DNA of 39,042 nt from Pseudomonadota bacterium (GCA_021798575.1 JAJZGI010000015.1:1-39042); one strand, 5' to 3'. Shown: positions 1 to 8,714, numbered from the stretch's first letter. A program made the numbers and translations. The notes: a model not told the origin generated them from the letters alone.

Positions 1-127
1 GTAGGATAATTGCGTCCAAAGCATGGAAAAATAGAAAACTTTGCCAAAAACTAAGTAAAAACATGAAGAAAAGCCGATGTATCTCAAAATAGGCCTGATC
101 CAATCAGACTACGCAGAGGTTCCCTAA

Positions 128-538
128 ATGACCCCCTTTGGCGAAAAACTGCGCGCGCTGCGCCACGCCCGCGGCATCCTGCAACGCGAGATGGCCGCAG
201 CATTGGAAGTCTCCCCGGCCTATCTCTCCGCCCTGGAGCACGGGCGGCGCGGCGCGCCCTCCGCCGGGCTCATCCACCAGATCTGCGCCTATCTCGGACT
301 CATCTGGGACGATGCCGACGAACTGCGCGCCCTGGCCCGGCTCTCGCGCCCGCGGGTGCGGCTGAACACCGCAGGGCTTACACCCGAGCAGACGGCACTC
401 GGCAACCTGTTCGCCCGCGAGCTGCGCAACCTCAGCCCGCAGCGCGTGGCTTCCATCCAGGCGCTGCTCACGCCGCCAGCGCCCCGGCGTCCCGCAAAAA
501 CCCCAGCAAAGGCAGCAGGTTCAGCCCTAGAATCGTGA
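128..538 (+). CDS. XRE-family helix-turn-helix regulator
   Basis: This 136-residue protein has an N-terminal Cro/C1-type helix-turn-helix (about residues 4-60). It contains the patterns LRALRHARG, EMAAALEVSPAYLSALEHG and IHQICAYLGL, which are typical of small XRE repressors. Residues 60-110 form a second helical part, and the tail is basic and rich in proline and alanine. From memory, regulators of this shape, with SPAYLSALEHGRRG in the recognition helix, are widespread in Alphaproteobacteria; their targets are not known to me. The AT-rich 127 bases upstream presumably hold the promoter, but I see no clear boxes. The last 71 bases overlap the end of the convergent maf gene, so the proline/alanine tail is encoded opposite the Maf C-terminus. 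The domain call is solid; the role is open. Confidence 0.88.
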   Translation: MTPFGEKLRALRHARGILQREMAAALEVSPAYLSALEHGRRGAPSAGLIHQICAYLGLIWDDADELRALARLSRPRVRLNTAGLTPEQTALGNLFARELRNLSPQRVASIQALLTPPAPRRPAKTPAKAAGSALES

Positions 539-1052
539 AAAAATCCCCGTCGACGCCTGAGAACAACTGCGCGCCCAGCCCCTCCAGCCGGTACGCCCCA
601 ACGCAGCCGCAGATCACCTCACCCTCCTGCCGCACATAGGCCTCAATGAACGCCGACCCGAACTCCCGCATGGTGAGCCGCGCCTGCGCCACGTCGGACC
701 ATAGCATCTCCGCGCCGCGCATCACGCATACCGCGGTGATCAGCCGGTGCGTCCGCCCGCGCAGCGCGTACAGCTGTCGGGAAGCGTCCAGAAGGTCGCG
801 CGGCTTGTCAAAATTCTCCTCTCCGCAGCGCAGAATCTGGTCAGCGCCGATCACCAGCGCGGGGCCGTGCACCAAAGCGACGCTGGCGGCCTTGGCCCGC
901 GCGAGGGCCAACGCCAATTCCTCCGGCGGCCCGGTAAAACCCTGCTTCAGCGCCGCCTCATCCACGGCTGAGGGTATGGCCTCACACGCCACCCCGGCCT
1001 GGCGCAGCATCGCCCGCCGCGCCGGGGAGCCGCTGGCGAGGATCAACCGCAT
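468..1052 (-). CDS. maf: Maf-family nucleoside-triphosphate pyrophosphatase
   Basis: Maf proteins hydrolyse non-canonical or surplus nucleoside triphosphates to the monophosphate and pyrophosphate, acting as house-cleaning enzymes linked to septum formation. The 194-residue product starts with the family signature (LASGSPARRAMLRQAG). It keeps VDEAAL near residue 31, the substrate-loop segment VIGADQIL, and the C-terminal GDFFTILGLNLLPLL, equivalent to the usual G-D-[FY]-x-x-I-x-G-L-P. The tail has an asparagine-leucine insertion before the proline, so it is a slightly divergent member. Length is normal for the family. It converges on the XRE gene with a 71-bp overlap. Whether the substrate is dTTP/UTP or a modified nucleotide cannot be read from the sequence. 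Confidence 0.9.
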   Translation of the reverse strand: MRLILASGSPARRAMLRQAGVACEAIPSAVDEAALKQGFTGPPEELALALARAKAASVALVHGPALVIGADQILRCGEENFDKPRDLLDASRQLYALRGRTHRLITAVCVMRGAEMLWSDVAQARLTMREFGSAFIEAYVRQEGEVICGCVGAYRLEGLGAQLFSGVDGDFFTILGLNLLPLLGFLRDAGALAA

Positions 1053-1171
1053 GGGCGTGAATATTTAGGCATCCCCCCGCTTAGCCCAATCTTTCAACGG
1101 CACAAAGCCGCCGTGCCTCCCCTGCATTGACTTACCCTCACCGTCGCATTACCCCCCTTTCGTCACGGTAT

Positions 1172-1246
1172 GGCGGCGTAGCTCAGCGGTAGAGCAGGGG
1201 AATCATAATCCCTTGGTCGGCAGTTCAAATCTGTCCGTCGCTACCA
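1172..1246 (+). tRNA. elongator tRNA-Met (CAT)
   Basis: A complete cloverleaf can be drawn. The acceptor GGCGGCG pairs with CGTCGCT, with two G-U pairs. The D stem is GCTC/GAGC, the anticodon stem GGGGA/TCCCT carries loop ATCATAA (anticodon CAT), the T arm is GGCAG/CTGTC with loop TTCAAAT, and the CCA end is encoded. The GGAATCATAATCC-like anticodon arm and G-rich acceptor match alphaproteobacterial elongator methionine tRNAs. The initiator would have a C1-A72 mismatch and three G-C pairs below the loop, and tRNA-Ile2 normally has a GGGCCCG-type acceptor. A TTGACT hexamer at 1127-1132 may be the -35 box; the -10 is weak. Confidence 0.93.
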
Positions 1247-1283
1247 CACAAATCCCCCACATGAGCGAGCCCTATCCACCGGC

Positions 1284-2375
1284 TTAGCGCCCCTTCAGGC
1301 TCGCCATGTCGATCACATAGCGAAACCGCACCTCGCCATTCACCACGCGGTCAACCGCGTCGTTGACCTCATCGATGCGGATCATCTGAATCTCCGGGGC
1401 CACCTTATGCGCCGCGCAGAAATCCAGGACCTCCTGCGTCTCGCGGATGCTGCCGATCAACGAGCCGGAAAACCCCTGCCGGTGGAACGCGGTGAGCATA
1501 TTGTTGAGCGGCTCCATCTTCTCCAGCGCGCCAACCGCGACGAGCGTTTTATTGCGTTTTAATAACGGAAAATACGGGTTCACATCATGCCGGAGCGGAA
1601 TGGTGGACAGGATAAAATCGAAAGTCCCCGCCAGCTTCTTCATCGCCTCGGCGTCATCCTCCATAATCACGCACTCCGCCCCCATCGCCTTCGCGGCATC
1701 GAGCTTGTCGGCGCTCAAAGTGAACACCGTCACCTCGCATCCCATGGCTTTCGCGAGCTTCACCGCCACGTGACCCAGCCCGCCCAGCCCCAATATGCCG
1801 ACCTTGTCGCCCGCCTTCACGCCCCAATGACGCATGGGCGAGAAGGTGGTCGCACCGGCGCACAGCAAGGGCGCTGCCTCCTCGGGCTTCAACCCGGCCG
1901 GAATTTTCAGCACGAAATCCTCCGCCACCACCAGATGGGTCGAGTAGCCGCCATAGGTATTATCCCGCCCGTAGCTATTCTTGCCGTCCGGCGCCTTCGC
2001 CTTGGGCACCATCGGCCCGTTATAGGTGGCGAGCCAGCCGTTCGGCCCGTGACAATAATTCTCTTCACCGGCGGCACAGGCCTCGCACTCGCGGCAACTG
2101 TCGATCATGCAGCCCACGCCGACGATATCGCCTAATTTATGCAGCGTCACGGCGCCGCCGATCTTGCTCACCTTGCCCACAACCTCATGGCCAGGCAGGG
2201 ACGGGTACACCGTATTGTCCCATTCGTTGCGAATTTGATGGATATCGGAATGGCAGACGCCGCAGAACATGACCTCGATCAGCACCTCATGCTCGCCCGG
2301 CTCCTCGCGGTCGAAACGGATGAGCCTGAGCGGCGATTGCGCGTTATCGGCGGCGTAACCAATGCACTGGAACAT
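1284..2375 (-). CDS. zinc-dependent alcohol dehydrogenase (YahK/cinnamyl-type MDR)
   Basis: A 363-residue medium-chain dehydrogenase that interconverts alcohols and aldehydes with NAD(P)H in the cytosol. The catalytic zinc site is visible as C41-H42 in the CGVCHSD motif and as H63-E64 in PGHEVVG. The structural zinc lobe has C94, C97, C100 and C108. The Rossmann loop reads GLGGLGHVAVKLAKA. The pattern NxYGRDNTYGGYSTH and the overall length resemble the YahK/AdhA/cinnamyl alcohol dehydrogenase group, which mostly uses NADPH. I chose the ATG at 2375 because AAGGA lies nine bases upstream and homologues start close to the MFQCIGYAA residues; an in-frame ATG at 2405 would add ten residues. The gene stands alone on the minus strand. 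The physiological substrate is unknown. Confidence 0.92.
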   Translation of the reverse strand: MFQCIGYAADNAQSPLRLIRFDREEPGEHEVLIEVMFCGVCHSDIHQIRNEWDNTVYPSLPGHEVVGKVSKIGGAVTLHKLGDIVGVGCMIDSCRECEACAAGEENYCHGPNGWLATYNGPMVPKAKAPDGKNSYGRDNTYGGYSTHLVVAEDFVLKIPAGLKPEEAAPLLCAGATTFSPMRHWGVKAGDKVGILGLGGLGHVAVKLAKAMGCEVTVFTLSADKLDAAKAMGAECVIMEDDAEAMKKLAGTFDFILSTIPLRHDVNPYFPLLKRNKTLVAVGALEKMEPLNNMLTAFHRQGFSGSLIGSIRETQEVLDFCAAHKVAPEIQMIRIDEVNDAVDRVVNGEVRFRYVIDMASLKGR

Positions 2376-2503
2376 GGGGCGGAGTCCTTCATCATGTCGG
2401 GGCACATCGCCTGCCGACTCCCGCGCATTTGGCGCTCTGCCCGCGCATTATTAACCGCCGGCGGGTGCATCTTTGATGAAATCGCCGCAAAGCGCGTGTA
2501 GCG

Positions 2504-3100
2504 CTACCCGATCAGCCGGCGCATCTCCTCCAGCGCATGCAGCGTCTCGCCCAGCAACAGGCGCAGCCGCTCGGTCTCGGCATCCATCTTGCGCGGCCTG
2601 GCGGCAGCCCCGCGCGCAGGGGCTGGCACCTCGGGCGGCAATAACCCCGGCATGGGCAGCTGCTGCGTGGCCACCGGCTTCTTCGCCGTCACCTCACCCA
2701 CCAGCGCCGCCTCACGCTCAGCCAGCGCTGCCTCGCGCTCCTGCGGGGTCATCGGCGGAATATTCTCCTGCAACTCGCCGCCGCCCTCGCGCAGCAGGCG
2801 CTGCACGCCTTTGATCGTATAGCCATGGGTATACAGCAGCTCCGCCACCCGGCGCAGCAGCGCCACATCCTCGGGCCGATAATAGCGCCGCCCGCCACCG
2901 CGCTTCAACGGCCGCACCTGCGGAAACTTCGTCTCCCAGAAGCGCAGCACGTGCTGCGGCACGTGCAGCTCGTCCGCCACCTCGCTGATCGTGCGGAACG
3001 CATCGGCGGTCTTCCGCGGGCGCAGCCGCCCGGCATCCACCGGAAAATCCTGCCCCGAGCCACCCTCGCCCGGTTCGTCCTCATCCACCATTCGGTTCAT
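2504..3100 (-). CDS. MerR-family transcriptional regulator
   Basis: The 198-residue protein has a MerR winged helix at about residues 36-105, seen as [19 protein letters not shown] followed by [19 protein letters not shown] and a [11 protein letters not shown] helix. The remainder is a charged helix around residue 120 ([13 protein letters not shown]), a proline/alanine linker and a leucine-rich C-terminal helix that may dimerise. No effector-binding cysteines are visible, so it is not a metal sensor of the classic type. Its start overlaps the ihfA stop by one base (TGATG), so it is translationally coupled and the last gene of the plsX-fabH-ihfA operon. A MerR gene directly after ihfA is a conserved alphaproteobacterial arrangement as I remember it. 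A second ATG three codons in is possible. Confidence 0.9.
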   Translation of the reverse strand: MNRMVDEDEPGEGGSGQDFPVDAGRLRPRKTADAFRTISEVADELHVPQHVLRFWETKFPQVRPLKRGGGRRYYRPEDVALLRRVAELLYTHGYTIKGVQRLLREGGGELQENIPPMTPQEREAALAEREAALVGEVTAKKPVATQQLPMPGLLPPEVPAPARGAAARPRKMDAETERLRLLLGETLHALEEMRRLIG

Positions 3101-3411
3101 CAGTCATCTGTCTGGGGTTGAAGCGTCTCGCCATTCACCGCGGCGCGCAACACATGGCTCGGGCGGAACACGAGCACCCGGCGCGGAAAAATCGGCACCT
3201 CCACCCCGGTTTTCGGGTTGCGGCCGATTCTGCGCCCCTTCTGGCGCACCGAAAACGTCCCGAAACCGCTGATTTTAACAGATTTACCATCCGTCAGCGC
3301 GTCGACAATCCGCGTCAGAATTCCCTCCAGCAGGTCCGCCGATTCGTTGCGGGACAGACCAACTGTCGCATAAATCGCCTCTGTCAACTGCGCGCGTGTC
3401 AAAGTGTTCAT
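3100..3411 (-). CDS. ihfA: integration host factor subunit alpha
   Basis: IHF alpha pairs with IHF beta to bend DNA sharply at specific sites in replication, recombination and transcription. The 103 residues begin with the HU-like helical pair ([29 protein letters not shown]). They continue with [21 protein letters not shown] and end with the beta-arm and C-terminal helix ([20 protein letters not shown]). The arm carries the N-P-K-T-G motif whose proline intercalates in DNA. The [10 protein letters not shown] wording and slightly longer C-terminus separate it from HU. It follows fabH after 160 bp and couples to merR through TGATG. The 160-bp gap may hold its own promoter, but I cannot fix one. 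Confidence 0.95.
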   Translation of the reverse strand: MNTLTRAQLTEAIYATVGLSRNESADLLEGILTRIVDALTDGKSVKISGFGTFSVRQKGRRIGRNPKTGVEVPIFPRRVLVFRPSHVLRAAVNGETLQPQTDD

Positions 3412-3571
3412 TTTACAAGATTAGCACGCGATCCCCGATGGTCAACAAGCGGTTACACAATAAAAACCAACAGATCCAAAAATCATCAATGAATCGATTA
3501 ACTTAAAGGGCAAACCTGCCGCGGAATAACAAAAAAGTGAACGTAACTGCGCTTTTTGGAGCGCAAAGCCG

Positions 3572-4546
3572 CTACATTCGCACCAGCGCCGAACCCCAGG
3601 TCAGCCCGCCGCCCAGCGCCTCCAGCAGCACCAGCTGCCCGGGTTTAATCCGCCCGTCGCCCACCGCCTGGCCCAACGCGAGCGGAATACTGGCCGCCGA
3701 GGTATTGGCATGGCGCTCCAGCGTCACCACCACGCGCTCGGGCGGAATGCCGATCTTGCGCCCCACCCCCTCGATGATCCGCCGGTTCGCCTGATGCGGC
3801 ACCAGCCAGTCTATATCCTCAGCCCGCAGCCCGTTCGCCGCCAGCGCCTCGCTCACCGCGCCGGCGAGCAGGCTCACCGCCTGGCGGAACACCTCGCGCC
3901 CATTCATCACCAGATGCCCTGGCCGGTCCGGCTGGCCCACCGCGCCATCCACATATAGAATCTCCGCCTGCGTGCCATCGGCGTGCAAATGGGTGGAGAG
4001 AATCCCCGGCCCATCCGCCGCCACGGCGCGGGCCTGCAACAGCACCGCTCCGGCGCCGTCGCCAAACAGCACGCACGTGCCCCGGTCGGCGAAGTTCAGA
4101 ATACGCGAATACACCTCCGAGCCGATGACCAGCACATTCTCCACCTGCCCGGCACGGATCATGCCGTCCGCCACGCTTAGCGCGTAGATGAAGCCCGAGC
4201 ACGCCGCCGCCAGGTCGAAGGCGAAGGCGTTCATAGCCCCCAGCGCCGCCTGTACATGCACGGCGGTGGCGGGGAAGGACTGGTCCGGCGTGGAGGTCGC
4301 CAGAATAATCGCCCCCACCGCAGCGCCCGCCACGCCCGCCATCTCCAGCGCGCCGCGCGCCGCCGCGGCACCCATAAAGGCGGCGCTCTCATGCGGTCCG
4401 GCGAAATGCCGCTGGCGAATCCCCGAGCGCTCGGTAATCCACTCGTCGGAGGTCTCGACCCGCTCCGCCATCTCGTCATTGCTGACGACCCGCTCGGGCA
4501 GATATGTCCCAACCCCGGTCAACACGGCGCGGCGCAGTTCAGCCAT
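3572..4546 (-). CDS. fabH: beta-ketoacyl-ACP synthase III
   Basis: FabH condenses acetyl-CoA with malonyl-ACP to start type II fatty-acid synthesis. The 324-residue protein shows the thiolase-fold catalytic triad: C116 in DLAAACSGF, H251 in VPHQANRRII and N281 in ERHANTSAASIPLAL. The C-terminal EALGGGLTWGSALVRM is typical of the family. I chose the ATG at 4546 because it gives the canonical MAELRRAVLTGVGTYLPE start and overlaps the plsX stop by eight bases (ATGGCTGA), implying translational coupling. An ATG at 4567 would add seven residues. Position directly behind plsX matches the classic phospholipid/fatty-acid cluster. Confidence 0.96.
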   Translation of the reverse strand: MAELRRAVLTGVGTYLPERVVSNDEMAERVETSDEWITERSGIRQRHFAGPHESAAFMGAAAARGALEMAGVAGAAVGAIILATSTPDQSFPATAVHVQAALGAMNAFAFDLAAACSGFIYALSVADGMIRAGQVENVLVIGSEVYSRILNFADRGTCVLFGDGAGAVLLQARAVAADGPGILSTHLHADGTQAEILYVDGAVGQPDRPGHLVMNGREVFRQAVSLLAGAVSEALAANGLRAEDIDWLVPHQANRRIIEGVGRKIGIPPERVVVTLERHANTSAASIPLALGQAVGDGRIKPGQLVLLEALGGGLTWGSALVRM

Positions 4547-5597
4547 GGGGCGTGCCCAGCGGCTCACTCGCCAGCAGGGCGCGGTCCATCGCGGCCAGCC
4601 CTTCCGCGATCCGGTGGTTGAAGTCGTTGCTTATCATGTCCATCGCTACATCCACCGCATGGGCAAAACCCTGCGCGTCCGTCCCACCGTGGGACTTCAC
4701 GACCACGCCATTCAGCCCGAGCAGCACGGCGCCATTATAGCGCCTGGGGTCGAGCCATTCGCGCAGCCGCTTCAGCCCGCCGCGCGCCAATATATAGCCC
4801 GCCTTGGCCATCGGGCCGGAGGAGAACACGCGCCGGAGCAGGTCCCCCACCAGCTTCAGCGCGCCCTCGCCCGTCTTCAGCGCCACGTTGCCGGTAAACC
4901 CGTCGGTCACCACCACATCCACCGTCCCGGCGGCGATATCGTGGCCCTCCACGAACCCGTAGAACTGCGCGCCGATCGGGCTCTCACGCAGCGCGGCGGC
5001 GGCAGTACGCAACACCTCATTGCCCTTGCCCTCTTCCGATCCGATATTGAGCAGCCCCAGGCTCGGCGTCGGCAGCCCCAGCACCAGCTTGGCAAATATC
5101 TCGCCCATCATCGCGAATTCCACGAGGTTGCGCGCGTCGCACACCACATTCAGCCCGAGGTCGAGCATCACCACATCACCCTTGGCGGAGGGCGCGATCG
5201 CCGCCATCGCCGGCCGGTCGATCCCTTTGAGGGTCTTCAGCACGATTTTTGAGAGGGCGAGCAGCGCGCCGGTATTGCCCGCCGAGATCACGCCCGCGGC
5301 CTCATTGTCCAGCACCGCGTCGATCGCCCGGCGCATCGAGGAGTCGCGCAGCCGCAGCGCCACGGTCGGTTTCATGTCGCCGCCCACCACGTCGCTGGCG
5401 TGGCGCAGACTGGCCCGATCCTTCAGCCGCCGCGTCTTCGCCAGCAGCGGGCTCAGCCGCGCGGTATCGCCGAATATCAGAAACTGCGCCTTGGGGTGGC
5501 GCAGGGCGGCCAGCTCCAGCCCGGCGATCACGACCTCAGGGGCGGCATCGCCACCCATGCCGTCCACGGCCAGTATATTGTTCGGGCTCATTGCCAT
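4539..5597 (-). CDS. plsX: phosphate acyltransferase PlsX
   Basis: PlsX makes acyl-phosphate from acyl-ACP, which PlsY uses to acylate glycerol-3-phosphate as the first step of phospholipid synthesis. It is a peripheral membrane protein. The 352 residues carry the family opening LAVDGMGGDAAPEVVIAG, the SAGNTGALLALS segment, NIGSEEGKGNE, and DVVVTDGFTGNVALKTGEG. The C-terminal part has YNGAVLLGLNGVVVKSHG, a strong family signature. It lies 57 bp after rpmF and overlaps fabH by eight bases, so rpmF-plsX-fabH are very probably one transcript. An alternative start is the ATG two codons downstream. Confidence 0.97.
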   Translation of the reverse strand: MAMSPNNILAVDGMGGDAAPEVVIAGLELAALRHPKAQFLIFGDTARLSPLLAKTRRLKDRASLRHASDVVGGDMKPTVALRLRDSSMRRAIDAVLDNEAAGVISAGNTGALLALSKIVLKTLKGIDRPAMAAIAPSAKGDVVMLDLGLNVVCDARNLVEFAMMGEIFAKLVLGLPTPSLGLLNIGSEEGKGNEVLRTAAAALRESPIGAQFYGFVEGHDIAAGTVDVVVTDGFTGNVALKTGEGALKLVGDLLRRVFSSGPMAKAGYILARGGLKRLREWLDPRRYNGAVLLGLNGVVVKSHGGTDAQGFAHAVDVAMDMISNDFNHRIAEGLAAMDRALLASEPLGTPHG

Positions 5598-5654
5598 GGC
5601 TTACTGCGCCCTTCTGGGCTGCCCCCCACTGCGAATTTTCCCAAACAAAAGACG

Positions 5655-5858
5655 CTAGATGCGGACGACACCCTTGGCGGTTTTGCCAGATTCAACCACC
5701 TCGCGGTTGTCATAGTGCCCGCAATGCGCGCACACATGGTGCGGGCGCTTCAGCTCGCCGCAGTTGCCGCACTCGGCGTGGGCTTCAGCCCGCAGCGCCA
5801 GGTGGCTGCGGCGCATCCCGGCGCGGGACGGTGATGTTTTACGCTTAGGAACGGCCAT
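5655..5858 (-). CDS. rpmF: 50S ribosomal protein L32
   Basis: The 67-residue product is a complete L32, a small protein near the peptidyl-transferase side of the 50S subunit. It begins [19 protein letters not shown], the standard L32 N-terminus. A C4 zinc ribbon follows as [18 protein letters not shown], showing that this is the zinc-containing form rather than the cysteine-free paralogue some bacteria induce under zinc shortage. It sits between the DUF177 gene and plsX, the near-universal context. The AT-rich 105 bp before it may carry an extra promoter. Confidence 0.97.
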   Translation of the reverse strand: MAVPKRKTSPSRAGMRRSHLALRAEAHAECGNCGELKRPHHVCAHCGHYDNREVVESGKTAKGVVRI

Positions 5859-5963
5859 GCTGATACGCCTTGTATTAAAATTCGATAAATTGAAATTCGC
5901 TCTGAGTGGCGGGGCGTAGCAGAGCCTTCAACGCCTCGCAAGTCATTGCCGCTATTCGCCTGC

Positions 5964-6476
5964 CTATTCCCCGCGCCTGCCGCGCAGCACGGCAAACGGG
6001 CTGGCCGGCGGCGCGGCGGCCTCGGCCGGAAGCGTGGCGCCAGGCTTGCGCGGGTAGGGGTCGAGCGCCAGCGCCAGCTGCTCGGCCAATGCCGCACCCA
6101 GGTCGAGCGTCTCTCCGGCATATTGTATCTCATCGGGCCCTTCGAGCGTCTCCGGGTCCAGCTCCAACCCCGCCGATTCGGGCAGGCTGGCGGCGGGCAC
6201 AAAGCGCAGCTCGCTGGTCTCGCGCAGCGTCGCCTCAAAGTTCTCCAGCGAGACGACGCAGGTCTGCGTCACGCGCGCCTGCATCTCCAGATCAGCGGCG
6301 ATCACCCCGCCCTGTTCATGGCGCAGCGCAAAGCGCCCACGCAATGCCGCGATCTCCGGCAGGTCATACAACGCCGCCAGCGCCGCGCGCTCCTGCGCGC
6401 TGGCCACCACCTCATGCACCTGCGGCGCGTCCCTGATACTCGCGGCGCGGACCGGCCTGCTCAACCCCTGTTCCAT
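5964..6476 (-). CDS. DUF177/YceD family protein
   Basis: YceD-type proteins almost always precede rpmF and are linked to 23S rRNA accumulation and large-subunit assembly. This 170-residue version starts LSRPVR like its relatives. It is acidic in the middle, with CVVSLENFEATLRETSELRF corresponding to the conserved strand. It has a conserved acidic block (ELDPETLEGPDEIQYAGETLDLG) and a LALALDPYPRKPG segment with the family's YPR/P motif. I prefer the ATG at 6476. An in-frame GTG at 6506 would add ten residues. A TATAAG hexamer ends six bases before this ATG, so transcription may start at or near the start codon. It is divergent from bamE and heads the rpmF operon. Confidence 0.88.
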   Translation of the reverse strand: MEQGLSRPVRAASIRDAPQVHEVVASAQERAALAALYDLPEIAALRGRFALRHEQGGVIAADLEMQARVTQTCVVSLENFEATLRETSELRFVPAASLPESAGLELDPETLEGPDEIQYAGETLDLGAALAEQLALALDPYPRKPGATLPAEAAAPPASPFAVLRGRRGE

Positions 6477-6562
6477 CGCCCGCTTATAGCGTGCATGGAT
6501 TGACACGAAAGCCCCAGCCGTTAGACCCCGGCTAGGAAAACCCCGCCAAAGGACTCAAAAGC

Positions 6563-7105
6563 GTGCGCCCTGCCCCGCTCACCCTACTCGCCCTGCTCGG
6601 CCTGGCCCTGGCGCTGCCGGGCTGCGCCATCTTCTCGGACGAGCCGCACTACCGTGGCATCGCCGTTACCCCGCAGGAGCTGGGTCAGCTCAACCCCGGC
6701 GTCTCGACCGAGGCGGATGCCCAGGCGCTGCTCGGCCCGCCCACCTTCCAGGAGCAATTCGACCCCAATAATTGGGTCTATCTCAGCCAGGTCACCAAAA
6801 TGCGCATCGGCCAGACCGAGGGTATCGACCGCCAGCATGTCGTGGTGCTCAATTTCGACAATAACGGCACGCTCCAGGGCATCGACCAGAAGGGGCTGAA
6901 AAACCGCGTGAACGTGGCGATGACCCCAGCCCAGACTCCGGTGCCGGGCGGCCATGCGGGCTTCATCCAGCAGCTCATCGGCGGTGTCGGCAGCTTCAAC
7001 CCGCTCGGCGCGGCCGCGCCAGGCAGCGGCGGCGCTGGCACCGGCGCGGGCGGGCTCGGCAGCGGCGTCATCGGCCACGCCGGCAACTCCAGCAGCTCGC
7101 CCTAG
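6563..7105 (+). CDS. bamE: outer-membrane assembly lipoprotein BamE (SmpA/OmlA)
   Basis: BamE is a small lipoprotein of the BAM complex that inserts beta-barrel proteins. The 180-residue precursor has a hydrophobic signal peptide ending in the lipobox LPGC (Cys21). It then carries the BamE fold: QLNPGVSTEADAQALLGPPTFQ, NNWVYLSQV and VVVLNFDNNGTLQGI, the helix-helix-strand pattern of the family. The last 60 residues are a glycine/alanine/serine-rich tail, longer than in enterobacterial BamE and probably disordered. The start codon is GTG, supported by AAAGGA nine bases upstream. The gene is divergent from the DUF177-rpmF operon; its other BAM partner bamB lies 24 kb away in this window. Confidence 0.92.
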   Translation: MRPAPLTLLALLGLALALPGCAIFSDEPHYRGIAVTPQELGQLNPGVSTEADAQALLGPPTFQEQFDPNNWVYLSQVTKMRIGQTEGIDRQHVVVLNFDNNGTLQGIDQKGLKNRVNVAMTPAQTPVPGGHAGFIQQLIGGVGSFNPLGAAAPGSGGAGTGAGGLGSGVIGHAGNSSSSP

Positions 7106-7115
7106 AGCATAAACT

Positions 7116-8714
7116 ATGCGTCGGCGGGCACTGCTAGGCGGAATATCCATGGCCAGCCTGGCGCTGGCAGGTGCCCGCGCGCAATCGGCCCTGAGCGTCG
7201 CGCCCGGCGCGCCGGCACTCCCAACCCAGGCGCCAAAGCAGGACGACACGGTGAGCCTCGGCTTCAACCGCATCGTCATCGCCCGCTGGGGGGACGCGGT
7301 GCTACCCAACGCCCCCGCCTTCAACCCCAACCCGCTCACCCTCACCCAGGCGGACCGCCAGTTCCCCTGGGACGCATCCATCGCCGCCCTCATCGCGCAG
7401 GCCCCGCAGGATGGTATTCCTCAGTCGGTGCTGGTGCTGGCCAACCCCAGCGCCCCGGCGCGCATGGTGTTCCCCGAAGGCATGGACCACCCGGCGACAG
7501 CGGGCCGGCTACAGGGTGCCACCATCCTCAACCTGCAATATGTCTCCGGTACCTGGGCGCTGGTGGATGGCGGCTACCAGTCCCGCCGCCTGAACGACGG
7601 CACATTATGTGAGATCACCGGCCCGGTCGCCGCCAACATCGGCGGCACGGTGCAGGGGCTGCTGGCCCCGCAGGCGGGCTGCGCCACGCCATGGGGCAAT
7701 GTGCTGCTGGCGGAGGGCCACAGCGCGCGCTGGCTGGCCCGGCTCTCGGGCGCCACCGGCTTTGGCTTCTCCAACCCGCTCGACGCCCCGCGCTTCGGCT
7801 GGGTCGCCGAGCTCAACCCGATGGACCCGCTCAGCTTCCCCGCCAAGCGCACCGCGCTCGGCCACTTCGCCCGCGCTGGCATCGCCGCCGCCAGCACGGC
7901 GGACGGCCACGCCGTCATCTTCATGAGCCAGGACGCGCCGGCGGGCTTCTTCTTCCGCTTCATCGCCGCCACCGCCGCGACAGACGGCACGGCGCTCGAC
8001 TCCGGCACGCTCGCGGTGGCCCAGATCCAGGGCAGCTCCATCACCTGGGTGAATCTGGGCTCGGACGTGCCAACCCTGGTAGGCACGCTGAGCGCCGCCG
8101 CCAATGCGGGCGGCTCGGTGTTCGATGCGCCGGGCGGCATCGCCATCGCGCCGGACCACTCGGGCCTCTATCTCGCCTGCGCGGGCAATCCGGCGCGCGA
8201 TTCCGCCAGCACCAACCCGCTCAACCCCCGCGCGGCGGATGATAACGGTCATGTACTCGTCTTCACGCCGCCGGGCGGCGACCTCACCGCCAGCCAGTTC
8301 CCCGGCAGATTAATCCTGGCTGCGGGCGATCCCGCCACCACGGAGGGCACACAATACGCCCCGGGCTCGGACTGCTGGCTCACCCGGCCCCGCACCCTCA
8401 ACCTGGACCCCGCGCTAAATCTCTGGATCGGCACGGACCAAAACGGCGCTGTCTCGGCCACGGCGGACGGGCTGTTCATCATGCAAACCGGCGGGCCCAG
8501 CCCTTTTCTGCTCAGCCTGGCCTATCTCGCCCCGCTCGGCGCTGCCATCGGCGGCGCCGCCTTCGATTCCGCCACCGGCAGCGTCTTCTGCCCCGTGCGC
8601 CACCCCGGCGCCACGCCGAGTGCGAGCTTCAACTTCCCCGCCACGCGCTGGCCCACGCTGCGGCCCAACATGCCGCCACAGACCACGCTCATCGGCCTCA
8701 TCCGCACTATCTGA
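7116..8714 (+). CDS. exported PhoX-like (DUF839) protein
   Basis: The 532-residue protein begins MRRRALLGGISMASLALAGARA, a Tat-like signal (twin arginine, then a hydrophobic run) with probable cleavage after ARA. The rest resembles PhoX-type phosphatases of the DUF839 family, which form beta-propellers binding calcium and iron. Family-like segments are PRFGWVAELNPMDPLSFPAKRTALGHFARAG, DGHAVIFMSQD and FDAPGGIAIAPD. The segment around residue 190 reads CATPWGNVLLAEG, where PhoX proteins I remember carry consecutive acidic residues, so phosphatase activity is uncertain. It follows bamE by ten bases and its stop overlaps the next start by one base, so bamE, this gene and the acetyltransferase are probably co-transcribed. 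Periplasmic location is inferred. Confidence 0.78.
   Translation: MRRRALLGGISMASLALAGARAQSALSVAPGAPALPTQAPKQDDTVSLGFNRIVIARWGDAVLPNAPAFNPNPLTLTQADRQFPWDASIAALIAQAPQDGIPQSVLVLANPSAPARMVFPEGMDHPATAGRLQGATILNLQYVSGTWALVDGGYQSRRLNDGTLCEITGPVAANIGGTVQGLLAPQAGCATPWGNVLLAEGHSARWLARLSGATGFGFSNPLDAPRFGWVAELNPMDPLSFPAKRTALGHFARAGIAAASTADGHAVIFMSQDAPAGFFFRFIAATAATDGTALDSGTLAVAQIQGSSITWVNLGSDVPTLVGTLSAAANAGGSVFDAPGGIAIAPDHSGLYLACAGNPARDSASTNPLNPRAADDNGHVLVFTPPGGDLTASQFPGRLILAAGDPATTEGTQYAPGSDCWLTRPRTLNLDPALNLWIGTDQNGAVSATADGLFIMQTGGPSPFLLSLAYLAPLGAAIGGAAFDSATGSVFCPVRHPGATPSASFNFPATRWPTLRPNMPPQTTLIGLIRTI

Noticed and set aside
1172-1246. tRNA-Ile2 (CAT, lysidine-modified) as the identity of the tRNA
   Set aside because: The acceptor and the anticodon arm match elongator methionine tRNAs; Ile2 genes usually show a GGGCCCG-like acceptor.
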